In this document: piece by piece, positions 42,470-50,852 of the stretch
How positions within the stretch are numbered: the stretch's first letter is position 1
How the letters are laid out: each line of letters opens with the position of its first letter
Assembly: GCA_004332335.1 (NCBI GenBank)
Contig: SISS01000040.1
Span: 1-64,000 of the forward strand
Length of the DNA: 64,000 bases
Direction of reading: 5' to 3'
Origin: Methanoregulaceae archaeon UXB-2016
GTDB taxonomy: Archaea; Halobacteriota; Methanomicrobia; Methanomicrobiales; Methanospirillaceae
Made by a program: the position numbers and the translations under genes
The notes under the pieces: model-generated
The model's input: only the letters and a program-made list of their open reading frames with translations
Told to the model about the DNA's origin: nothing
Databases searched by the model: none

Positions 42470-44044
42470 TCAGGGGAAGGAGACCGCGAAGAGTGCGGCG
42501 AGAGCGGCCAGGGGATCGGACGGCGACGATGCACTTCGGGCCGCGACGCCGGCCTCGAAGGCACGGAGCTCGCCCTCGAGCCGCCACTGCCCGGCCGCCT
42601 TCGGATTCGCATCGAGGAAGGCCCGGGCCGTCGCGGAGCCGACGGCGGTCCCCGGGGTCTCGCCCCGGAGGGCCGGGTTCGTTCGTCCGTAGTCGTGGTC
42701 GAGATAGAGGCTCTCGCCGTCGAGGAAGCTGTACTCGAGGCTGTTCCGGGCGATGGTGCGTACCGCGCCGTAGTCGAACTCCGGGTACTCCGAGACGAGC
42801 AGGGCGTACTCCTGCGAGAGGTCGGTTCGTTCGATGCCGGGGTCGTCGGTCGAGAGCACGATCGGGACGCCGGCCGCGAGGTAGGCCGGGGCCGGATGGC
42901 GCCTGCCGGTGGCGCCGAGGGTCTGGGCGTTGCTGGTCAGCAGGAGCTCGACCGGCACCCCTTCCTTCCGCATGAGTGCCATCGTGCCGTAGGGATCGTC
43001 CTCGTAGAGGATGTCGGTCCCGTGCCCAATCCGGAAGGCGTGGCCGTCGACCAGCGCACTCCGGATGTGGTACCGGAGGTCGGGATAGGGGACCTGGCCG
43101 GGGACGAACTCGCCCGCGTGGAGGGCGATCGGGACGTCGGGGTATAGCCCGTGGAAGTACGAGAGCATCGCCATATGGAGGGGATAGTACGTCCGCGATG
43201 CGTAGTCGCCCTCGGGAGCGACAAGGTTCACCCCGACCACCGAGGGGGATCGGCGGGCGACCTCGAAACCGACGGCGAGCTGGGCGAAGGTGTCGGCGGG
43301 AGGGACGTTCCGGTTCACCTCGTACACGAGGCGGACCGAGACGTTGCCGTCGTCGGCCCCCCCCGCCGCGGCCATGATCTCCTCGATGTCTGCGACGATC
43401 TGCTCCGTGGTCCGGTTGAGGCCGGCCCCGATCAGGGTGCAGTGCAACCTCGGGAGGTCGTCCGCACTCGCGTTCAATCCGGCCGAGAGGGCCGAGACCT
43501 GAGCCTGGTACCTCTTGTCCTTCATCTGGAGCTCGATATAGTCGGAGCCGGTGCCGATCATCTCCTCCCGGACCGCACGGATCAGCTCCGGCGTGTAGAG
43601 AGTGATCGCACTGATCTTGGCGAAGCTCGCGAAGAACCGGTCGAGCCCGGGGCCGTCGGCGGGTGTGTGCCCGGCCATGGACCAGGACCGGACGAGGAGC
43701 GTGTAGAGCGTCTGGTTCGTGAGAGCGTCGGAGACCCGGGCCTGCCCCGGGGACGACCGGTTCGCCGATGTGATACCCGTAACGGGGTCGACCCACAGGT
43801 CGTGGCGACCGGCGATCGCGATCAGGTCCTCGGCAGGGACCGTGCCCGTGAGGTGCGCGTGCAGGTCGCCGCCCTTCGGCATCGCGTGAAAGAACGCGTA
43901 GAGCTGGTCCGGGCTGTCACGGATCTCCTCGAGATGGGCGGCGGTGATCGAGACGTTGCGGGAGTTGGCAGCCCCGGCAGGGCCGGCAAGGCTCCCCGAC
44001 AGGAGTATCACCAGGATCAGGAGCGGAAGATGGAGACGGGGCAT
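42470..44044 (-). CDS. Secreted adenosine deaminase-like hydrolase
   Basis: From ATG 44044 (GAGGATCC upstream) the 524-residue protein has a signal peptide (LHLPLLILVILLSGSLAGPAGA). An adenosine-deaminase barrel follows with the metal and catalytic motifs PKGGDLHAHLTGTV, IALHAGEF, FRIGHGTDILYED and VLSTDDPGI. The N-terminal signal and the long loop with NxT/S sites recall ADGF/ADA2-like extracellular deaminases. It would deaminate adenosine or a related nucleoside outside the cell. It lies between rpl11 and the MFS gene, inside a normally unbroken ribosomal/secretion block. Confidence 0.8.
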   Translation of the reverse strand: MPRLHLPLLILVILLSGSLAGPAGAANSRNVSITAAHLEEIRDSPDQLYAFFHAMPKGGDLHAHLTGTVPAEDLIAIAGRHDLWVDPVTGITSANRSSPGQARVSDALTNQTLYTLLVRSWSMAGHTPADGPGLDRFFASFAKISAITLYTPELIRAVREEMIGTGSDYIELQMKDKRYQAQVSALSAGLNASADDLPRLHCTLIGAGLNRTTEQIVADIEEIMAAAGGADDGNVSVRLVYEVNRNVPPADTFAQLAVGFEVARRSPSVVGVNLVAPEGDYASRTYYPLHMAMLSYFHGLYPDVPIALHAGEFVPGQVPYPDLRYHIRSALVDGHAFRIGHGTDILYEDDPYGTMALMRKEGVPVELLLTSNAQTLGATGRRHPAPAYLAAGVPIVLSTDDPGIERTDLSQEYALLVSEYPEFDYGAVRTIARNSLEYSFLDGESLYLDHDYGRTNPALRGETPGTAVGSATARAFLDANPKAAGQWRLEGELRAFEAGVAARSASSPSDPLAALAALFAVSFP

Positions 44045-44411
44045 GACGGATCCTCGCCACCGGCCTACGCCGGGAGCATACCAATGGACTCGTCGCCTCC
44101 ATGCTTTAACCAATCGGGATGGTGAAGGTCACAGGCTCCGAGCGAGGCCGTCGATCCGGAGTGCCCGGCCGAGCGGCCCCGAGTTGAGCCGCGTGGGGAT
44201 GCCCTGTTCGTGCCAGTGCTTTCGGCATTCGCAGTGGTCGAGCAGGACGCAGCACGGCGTTCAGGCGATGTCGTGGGCATCGTCGGTACACGAGCGCCAG
44301 CGGACCCCGAGCACCAGGCGCTCGAGCGCAACACTCCCCAGTAGGAGTAGCCATGTCAGAAGAGGAGTGGTCGACCGCGGAGATGCTGCAGTCGACGCTG
44401 ATACCGCCCGC
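44045..44411 (-). other. Gene-poor stretch with a possible Cys/His-rich relict
   Basis: No complete gene is visible in this 367-bp gap. On the minus strand about 43 codons ending at 44129 lack a start codon and encode CCVLLDHCECRKHWHEQ and then LNSGPLGRALRIDGLARSL. An in-frame TGA just upstream separates it from RLVLGVRWRSCTDDAHDIA. The composition looks protein-like, so it may be a decayed small gene, but I do not recognise it. Confidence 0.25.
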
Positions 44412-45865
44412 TCAGGTCCGGGCCACGGACCCGGCATCGTGGCCCGGCCCGGCCAGGCTCTCGGCACCCCGGAGGGCTGAGGCGAGGACGGCCGGCACGG
44501 TCAGCAGCGTGGCCACGACGAACGCGAACGCGATCCCCCCGGTCACGGCCTCCTGCACGGCCATGGGCATATTCGTGCCGCCGACCACGAACATCTCCAT
44601 CATCTGGTCCATCGAGACCGAGCCGAGGAGGACCGGGGTCGCGATCGCCATCGAGAGGACCATACCGAGGTTGTTGAGCAGGGCACGGACCGACGAGGTG
44701 ATCCCGCGTCGCTCGGGCGGGACGGCGGCCATGACCGCGCTCGTGTTCGGGGACTGGAAGAGGCCCGAGCCGAGCCCGTTCGTGAACATGGCGAGTGCGA
44801 GCCACAGGTACGGCGTATCGTACCGGATCAGGGCGAGGCCGGCGAGGCCCACCAGGGAGAAGACGAGGGCGAGGGTGCTGATCAGGCGCGACCCGTACCG
44901 GTCCGACAGGAGACCGCCGACCGGGCCCATGATCACGAGTCCGAGCGCAAGCGGCGCGATCAGGAAGCTCGCCATGAGCGGGTCGAGGCCCCGGACGCCC
45001 TGGAAGTAGAGGATCAGCAGGATCATCACGGCGCCCCGAGCGATCGCGTTCAGGAACGCCGAGAGCTGGCCGAACGCGACGACCCGGATCCGGAAGAGCG
45101 AGAGGTCGATCAGGGGATGGGGATGCCGGGACTCGTGCCGAACGAAGAGGCCGAGGCTGACGACGAAGATCCCGAGGGTCGCGAGCATCACGGGCGAGAG
45201 GAAGCCCGGGATGAACCCGACCCCGACATAGACGAGGAGGCTGATCACGGCGATCGAGAAGAGGGCCATGCCGATCGAATCGAACCTCCCGGAGAGGCGG
45301 GGCAGGGCCGGTTCACACAGATGCCTGGCACCGAGATAGAGGGCGGCAAGCCCGATGGGCAGGTTGAAGTAGAAGTTCAGCCGCCAGTCGATGAGGGTCA
45401 GGACCCCGCCCAGGATCGGCCCCACCACGAAGGCCGCGGCCATGATCATCGAAAGAATGCCCGTGGCGCGGCCGAGCTCGCCGCGCGGAAAGGCGTCCGT
45501 GATGATGATCGTGGAGTTCGCGACCAGGATCGCGCCGCCCAGGGCCTGGAGCACGCGGAATGCGGTCAGTTGAAGGATATCAGCCGAGAGGCCGCAGAGG
45601 AACGAGCCGAGGATAAAGAGGGCGAGGCCCGCGAGATAGAGTGGCTTTCGGCCGTAGAGGTCCGCAAGGCGGCCCCAGAGCGGGCCGTTATGGTGGTGAC
45701 CAGCAGGTAGACGACAAGCGGTGCCATAACGCCCAGCAGGGTGGTGTGGAGCGTGAGCATGATCGTCGGGAGCGCGATGATCAGCGAGGAGCCGTTCAGG
45801 ACGCCGCCAAGCGTTCCGAGCGACATGACCAGGAGTGCGATCCACCTGTACTCGTACCGGCTCAT
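44412..45865 (-). pseudogene. MFS drug-efflux-type transporter with one frame break
   Basis: Read from ATG 45865 (GATGGGGTCC upstream) the product is a 14-helix-type MFS exporter: YRWIALLVMSLGTLGGVLNG, then after a one-base loss near 45681-45688 (C run) PLWGRLADLYGRKPLYLAG (motif A), RVLQALGGAILVANS and GGVLTLIDWRLNFYFNLPIG (motif C region). The rest is intact to residue about 485. If the break is real the gene is dead; it would otherwise export small toxic molecules. It shares the insertion with the deaminase gene. Confidence 0.75.
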
Positions 45866-45874
45866 GGACCCCAT

Positions 45875-46269
45875 CTCTCGCAGGAGACCAGGAGTGGAGC
45901 GGTAAGAGCGCCGGGTCGCCGGGGCGAGATGAGGGGGAGTTCGGGGCGGGAGCGGCCCTCGGATGCGATCGGCACCTCAGCTGATGCAACTCGTATCTAT
46001 TTACACGATGGGGGCCGGAGTCCCTGACCGGTGCGGAGCCGATTGATGAGGATGACGTCCGGGTCCCGCGGAGAGCGACGAGCGGGCGGAGAGTATCCCC
46101 GCCCGCTTCATCGTACGTCCGGAAAAGAGCCCCATGAGCGTGCACAAGCCCGCACCGGACGCGTCAGAATCGTGAGCCTGCCGTATCGAAGAGAGCGCAT
46201 CCGGGCGATGGGCGACAGCCCCGGTGAGAGGGCGCGCCGCCTATTGAGAGAAGAGGAGAGCGGGAGGGA
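45875..46269. other. Intergenic stretch without a recognisable gene
   Basis: About 395 bp between the MFS gene and spt5. The only notable signal is an AT-rich element near 45988-46005 that reads TGTAAATAGATACG on the minus strand and could be a distant promoter for the MFS gene. No RNA gene or convincing small frame was seen. Confidence 0.4.
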
Positions 46270-46752
46270 TCAGTAGTCGTCGGGTTCCCGGTTGTCGATC
46301 ACCCGGACGTTGTCGCCACGGACCGTGATCGGGATCGGGACGACGGACTCGTAGAGCTCGACCGTGATCTCCTCCTTTGCCGAGTCGACCCGTTTGACCA
46401 CGGCCTTCTCTCCTTTGAAGGGACCGGCGATCAGCTCGACGATCGTCCCCTCGTTGATCCCCGAGACAACCGGCTTCGGCACGAGGAAGTGCTGGATCTC
46501 GGCGAACGAGGTCTCGCCCTGGACCACGGCCCGGGCATGCGGCACTCGTTCGATCAGCTGCTCCATCCGTGCGTACTCCTCGGGTGTCTCGATCAGCACG
46601 TAGCCCTGAAGCTCCTTCGGAGCGATCACGGAGAGGACCTTGATGTCGGACTGCTCGACCGCCTTCCGGATGTTGTCAGCGACCGTCCGCTCCTGCTTCG
46701 ACGTCGTCTTGACCGCGAAGTAGTGGAGCTCCGGCACCTCGTCCTCGTTCAC
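46270..46752 (-). CDS. spt5: Transcription elongation factor Spt5 (NusG homologue)
   Basis: The 160-residue protein has the NGN domain (about 8-90; HYFAVKTTSKQERTVADNI, KELQGYVLIE) and a KOW domain (EGTIVELIAGPFKGEKAVVKR). It binds the RNA polymerase clamp with Spt4 for processive elongation. It starts at GTG 46752, overlapping the secE stop (GTGA), in the conserved order ftsZ-secE-spt5. Confidence 0.95.
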   Translation of the reverse strand: MNEDEVPELHYFAVKTTSKQERTVADNIRKAVEQSDIKVLSVIAPKELQGYVLIETPEEYARMEQLIERVPHARAVVQGETSFAEIQHFLVPKPVVSGINEGTIVELIAGPFKGEKAVVKRVDSAKEEITVELYESVVPIPITVRGDNVRVIDNREPDDY

Positions 46753-46973
46753 TTTGGCAACACCAGCATCAGTTCGTAGATGACAAACCCGATGAGCCCG
46801 ATCAGGACAACGCCCGCCGCGGCCACGATCGCGATCTTCGTGTACTCGTCACGCGTCGGAGTCCGGGCGAGCTTGAGCACGCGCCAGTACTTCCGGAAGA
46901 GCTCCTCGTTGACGTTGATCTTCGGTATACTGACCTCTTTGACCTGGTCGCGAATGTTGTTGAGATCCACCAT
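46749..46973 (-). CDS. secE: Preprotein translocase subunit SecE (Sec61 gamma)
   Basis: The 74-residue protein has an amphipathic N-terminal part (KYWRVLKLARTPTRDEYTKIA) and one C-terminal membrane helix (IVAAAGVVLIGLIGFVIYELM), the pattern of archaeal SecE. It clamps SecY in the translocon. It lies 7 bp after ftsZ. Confidence 0.95.
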   Translation of the reverse strand: MVDLNNIRDQVKEVSIPKINVNEELFRKYWRVLKLARTPTRDEYTKIAIVAAAGVVLIGLIGFVIYELMLVLPK

Positions 46974-46980
46974 AACTAAA

Positions 46981-48078
46981 TCACTTGAGGAAGTCGATAT
47001 CGAACTGCCGGTTCACAACCGGGGTCTTCTTCTCGGAGCGGCCGTAGATCTGCGGCGAGCGGACGCCCGTCACCACGAGCATGGTACGCATCTTGTGCTC
47101 CATATCGGGGTCGATCTGTGCGCCCCAGATGATCCGGGCGTTCGGGTCGATCCGGTTGTAGACCTCCTGGACGACGCCTTCGGCCTCCTCCATGGTCATG
47201 TCCGGACCGCCGACCACGTTGACCAGCGCGGCCGTGGCGCCCGAGATCTCCACGTCGAGGAGAGGCGAGCGCAGGGCCTTCTTGACCGAGTCGATCGCCT
47301 TGTCCTCCGAGTCGGACTCGCCCATGCCGATCATCGCGACGCCGCCCCGCTCCATCACGGTCCGGACATCGGCGAAGTCGAGGTTGACGAGCCCGGGCAT
47401 GGTGATCAGCTCGGTGATCCCCTTGACGGCCCGCATCAGCACCTCGTCGGCCACCTTGAACGCAGCGTAGAGGGGGAGCCGCGGCACGACCTCGAGGAGG
47501 CGATCGTTCGGAACCACGATAACGGTGTCGGCGACGTCGCGCAGGCGCTCGAGCCCGGCCTCGGCGTTCTCCATCCGGATCGCGCCTTCGGCCACGAAGG
47601 GCAGGGTCACGACCGCGATCGTGAGCGCGCCCTCTTCGCGGGCTGCCTTCGAGATCACGGGCGCGCAGCCCGTGCCCGTGCCACCGCCGAGCCCGGCCGT
47701 GATGAAGACCATGTCAGCGCCAGAGACGGCACGGCGGATCTCCTCCTCGGTCTCGAGAGCGGCCTCTTCACCGATCTGCGGGAGCGAGCCGGCGCCGAGG
47801 CCCCGGGTGCGCTGCCGGCCGATCAGGATCCGCAGATCCGCCTGGACACGCGAGAGATGCTGCGCATCGGTGTTCACCGCGATCATGCGGGCGCCGTGGA
47901 TACCTTCCTCCATCATCCGGGTGATGGTGTTCGATCCTCCGCCGCCACAGCCGACGACAACGACCTCGGTTCGGAGCTCGCGGAGCACCTCCTCCAGATC
48001 CTCGTTGTTCTGCGCGTAGTCCATCATGTGATCGCTGTCCTTGACCCGAGCGAGCGCTTCCTCGACTATTGACCTCAT
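46981..48078 (-). CDS. ftsZ: Cell division GTPase FtsZ
   Basis: The 365-residue protein has the tubulin/FtsZ GTP-binding features [13 protein letters not shown], the signature [12 protein letters not shown] (about 126-137) and [11 protein letters not shown]. It polymerises into the division ring. It lacks a long C-terminal extension beyond [11 protein letters not shown]. Its ATG overlaps the dtdA stop (ATGA), so division and D-aminoacyl-tRNA editing genes are coupled. Confidence 0.97.
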   Translation of the reverse strand: MRSIVEEALARVKDSDHMMDYAQNNEDLEEVLRELRTEVVVVGCGGGGSNTITRMMEEGIHGARMIAVNTDAQHLSRVQADLRILIGRQRTRGLGAGSLPQIGEEAALETEEEIRRAVSGADMVFITAGLGGGTGTGCAPVISKAAREEGALTIAVVTLPFVAEGAIRMENAEAGLERLRDVADTVIVVPNDRLLEVVPRLPLYAAFKVADEVLMRAVKGITELITMPGLVNLDFADVRTVMERGGVAMIGMGESDSEDKAIDSVKKALRSPLLDVEISGATAALVNVVGGPDMTMEEAEGVVQEVYNRIDPNARIIWGAQIDPDMEHKMRTMLVVTGVRSPQIYGRSEKKTPVVNRQFDIDFLK

Positions 48079-49376
48079 AGATACCTCTCCAACCCCTCTA
48101 CAAAGACCTCGGTGGCGCAGGGGGACCGCACCATCTCCGGGCGTATCTCCAGTCCGTCGATGACCACGGGCTCGCCGCGCTGCAGCCGTCCGTACAGCGC
48201 TCCCGGGGGCACGCCGAGCGCGGACGCCTTTATCGGATCGAACCGTTCTCGTCTGATGGTCAGCCGGTCGCCCACGACAGCGGTCTGCTGGTTACCCGTT
48301 ATGGTTTTTACACACAGGGTTATTAAATCATGTATGATCTGTTCCGCAAGCCCCTCCCGGGTGAGCATGATCGGGAGTGGGCGGCCCGACGCGACCAGCA
48401 GGGCGACCGGGAGGGCTGCGAGACCTGCGACCAGGCCCGGCTCGTCGGCCCGGAGCGCCTCGGCAAGGAGCAACGCCCCGATCACGACCGGGACCGGGTC
48501 GGGGCAGGCCTCGAGGGCGCCGACCCGGACTGCGGCCCCGCACGCGACCGTTTCGGCCAGTACCAGCAGGGCCGCGTAGTCGTTCCAGGGGAGAAGGCCG
48601 AGGCCGGCGAGGTCGCCCTCGCCGACGACGGGCAGCCCGACGGCCCCGCTCAGGAGCGAGACGAGGCGATCGCTCTCGATTCGAGGCACCGCCTTGCGAT
48701 CGATATAGGCCGCGACCGCACCCGACGCCGCGACCAGGCGGCCGAGCATGGGGCCGTCGATATGACCGAGGTCGTCGGTCCGGATGATGTGACCCGGAGC
48801 GCCCCGTGTCGTGAGCGCGATCGCGGTCTGCCGGGCCGCGTACTGGGTGCCGCCGAGGGCGAGGAGCGGGACCGCGGCCGGATCGGGCGAGGCGGAGAGC
48901 ACGGCCCTTGCCACGCTCTCGCCGGCGGCCGGGTCGGCCCACTGCACGGGCCCCGAGCCGATCTCGACGAAGCAGGACGGGGTCTCGAGGTCGGTCGGAC
49001 CGTGGTGGGTTCGCTCGAAGCTGACCCGGTAGCCGTTGGGGGCCAGGGCCGCGAGACCCCGGAGCACGGCCTGCATGAACCCGGGCGGGCAGGGTGCGAC
49101 CCGGTCGCACTCGCCACCGAGCACGGCCTCGCCCACGTTCCCGGTCGGGTGGACCGTCAGCTGCGGAACCGGGTTCTTCGAGGTGTGGCGCGAGAGGAAG
49201 ACCACGAGCTCCGTGTCGAGGCCCCGGTCGACTCGCTCGGCATGGATGAGCCGGCCCCCGACCTCGTGGAAGCACCAGTCGTGGAGGGGGCGGACCTCGT
49301 CCAGAAGGCGCTCGCACCAGCCGTGGAGCAGCACCCCGGCCGGGTCCTGGGCCGAGTAGACGCCCGTGATCTTCAT
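48075..49376 (-). CDS. dtdA: D-aminoacyl-tRNA deacylase (DTD2 type)
   Basis: The 433-residue protein contains the DtdA core: [24 protein letters not shown] in two phrases ([20 protein letters not shown]), [22 protein letters not shown] (HHGPT and FVEIGS motifs) and [16 protein letters not shown]. It removes D-amino acids from tRNA. A C-terminal extension of about 160 residues beyond the core is present. It is the first gene of the dtdA-ftsZ-secE-spt5 operon and is divergent from the moeA cluster. Confidence 0.9.
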   Translation of the reverse strand: MKITGVYSAQDPAGVLLHGWCERLLDEVRPLHDWCFHEVGGRLIHAERVDRGLDTELVVFLSRHTSKNPVPQLTVHPTGNVGEAVLGGECDRVAPCPPGFMQAVLRGLAALAPNGYRVSFERTHHGPTDLETPSCFVEIGSGPVQWADPAAGESVARAVLSASPDPAAVPLLALGGTQYAARQTAIALTTRGAPGHIIRTDDLGHIDGPMLGRLVAASGAVAAYIDRKAVPRIESDRLVSLLSGAVGLPVVGEGDLAGLGLLPWNDYAALLVLAETVACGAAVRVGALEACPDPVPVVIGALLLAEALRADEPGLVAGLAALPVALLVASGRPLPIMLTREGLAEQIIHDLITLCVKTITGNQQTAVVGDRLTIRRERFDPIKASALGVPPGALYGRLQRGEPVVIDGLEIRPEMVRSPCATEVFVEGLERYL

Positions 49377-49470
49377 GATCGAACATGTATGGACGTCCCC
49401 GACAGATGAGGTGCACGGTCGCCGTCCGAACTGGATAAAGCCTATCTCTCTCGCCCGCGTGTACGATTGT

Positions 49471-49647
49471 ATGGACGAGTCGAAGATCCAGCAGGCCTTC
49501 GCCGAGATGGGCATTGAGAACGAGATCCAGTGCCCCCAGGCCGAGGCGATGGCCGTGAAGTACGGGATCCCGAAGCGCGATATCGGTGAGTACTGCGATA
49601 CGCACAGCGTGAAGATTCGCGGCTGCCAGCTCGGCTGCTTCCGCTGA
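49471..49647 (+). CDS. Small Cys-containing protein upstream of moeA
   Basis: Not recognised by name. The 58-residue protein has a helical N-terminus (DESKIQQAFAEMG) and four cysteines (IQCPQAE, EYCDTH, GCQLGCFR), compatible with a metal-binding or HTH-like mini-protein (AEAMAVKYGIPKRDIGEYCD resembles a helix-turn-helix). A TATA-like GGATAAAG at about 49433 would give a very short leader. Its stop overlaps the moeA start (TGATG), so it is expressed with the molybdopterin genes. Confidence 0.7.
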   Translation: MDESKIQQAFAEMGIENEIQCPQAEAMAVKYGIPKRDIGEYCDTHSVKIRGCQLGCFR

Positions 49648-50852
49648 TGGCCCGGTTTCTCACCGTCGTCCCCGTCGATGAGGCCGTCCGGACCGCGGTC
49701 GGGCTCGCCCGGCCGGTGGGGACCGAGACCATCCCCCTCGGAGAGGCGGACGGGCGGGTGCTCGCCGTCGACGTCCGGGCCGACGCGGACCTGCCCGGCT
49801 TTGCCCGCTCGACCGTCGACGGGTATGCCGTCCGTGCCGCCGAGACGGTCGGGGCTTCCGAGACCCTCCCTTCACTCCTCCGCCTGAAGGGCCGGGTCGC
49901 GATGGGCGCGGGCGCCGGGTTCGCGCTCGGGCCCGGGGAATGCGCCTACGTCCCGACCGGAGGCGAGGTCCCCCGCGGGGCCGATGCCGTCGTGATGGTC
50001 GAGTACGCCGAGCTCCTCGGTGACGAGGTGCTGATCGGCCGGCCGGCGGCCGTGGGCGAGAATCAGGTCCTGCCGGACGAGGACTTTGCCGCCGGCGAGG
50101 TCGTGGTGCGGGCGGGGCGCCGGCTTTCGCCCCAGGAGATCGGTGCACTCGCGGCGGTCGGACAGGCGGAAGTCGATGTCCGGCGCCGGCCCGTGGTCGG
50201 CGTGATCTCGACCGGGAACGAGGTCGTGCCCGTGGAGACCGCACCGGGCCGGAGCGAGGTCCGCGATGTCAACTCCTACCTCTGCCGCGCCTTCGCGGCC
50301 GAGCGGGGCTGTGAAACCCGCTTCTACGGGATCGTCCGAGACGAGGCAGGGCCGCTCCGCGAGGCCCTCGAACGGGCTGCGGCAGAGTGCGATGCGGTCC
50401 TCGTCTCGGGCGGCTCCTCCAAGGACGACCGCGACATGGGCGCCCGGACGATCGGAGAGCTCGGGGAGGTGCTGGTCCACGGGATCGCCCTCGTCCCGGG
50501 CAAGCCGACCATCATCGGACAGGTCGGGCCGACCCCGGTGATCGGCCTTCCGGGCCACCCGGCCTCGGCCTTCGTGGTCCTGCTCGTGGTCGCCGGCCCC
50601 CTCCTTGCCGGCCTCTCCGGCGATAAGACCGACCGGGTGCGGCGCACGCGGGGCCGGCTCGTCGAGAACGTGCCCTCAGCCCGCGGCCGCGAGGACTATG
50701 TCCGTGTCACGGTCTCGGCCGGCGAGGTCCGGCCGATCTTCTCGAAGTCGGGCCTGCTCAACTCTCTCGTCCGGGCCGACGGGCTCCTCCGGGTGCCGGC
50801 CGGCCGCGAGGGGTACGAGACCGGGGACGAGGTGGAGGTGGTGCTCTTTTGA
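49647..50852 (+). CDS. moeA: Molybdopterin molybdenumtransferase MoeA
   Basis: The 401-residue protein has the MoeA domains: N-terminal DADLPGFARSTVDGYAVRA, GECAYVPTGGEVPRGADAVVMVE, central VGVISTGNEVVP, SGGSSKDDRDMG, and GLPGHPASAFVV before the C-terminal barrel. It inserts molybdenum or tungsten into adenylated molybdopterin, needed for formylmethanofuran and formate dehydrogenases. It is coupled to the small protein before it and to a second moeA after it. Confidence 0.95.
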   Translation: MARFLTVVPVDEAVRTAVGLARPVGTETIPLGEADGRVLAVDVRADADLPGFARSTVDGYAVRAAETVGASETLPSLLRLKGRVAMGAGAGFALGPGECAYVPTGGEVPRGADAVVMVEYAELLGDEVLIGRPAAVGENQVLPDEDFAAGEVVVRAGRRLSPQEIGALAAVGQAEVDVRRRPVVGVISTGNEVVPVETAPGRSEVRDVNSYLCRAFAAERGCETRFYGIVRDEAGPLREALERAAAECDAVLVSGGSSKDDRDMGARTIGELGEVLVHGIALVPGKPTIIGQVGPTPVIGLPGHPASAFVVLLVVAGPLLAGLSGDKTDRVRRTRGRLVENVPSARGREDYVRVTVSAGEVRPIFSKSGLLNSLVRADGLLRVPAGREGYETGDEVEVVLF

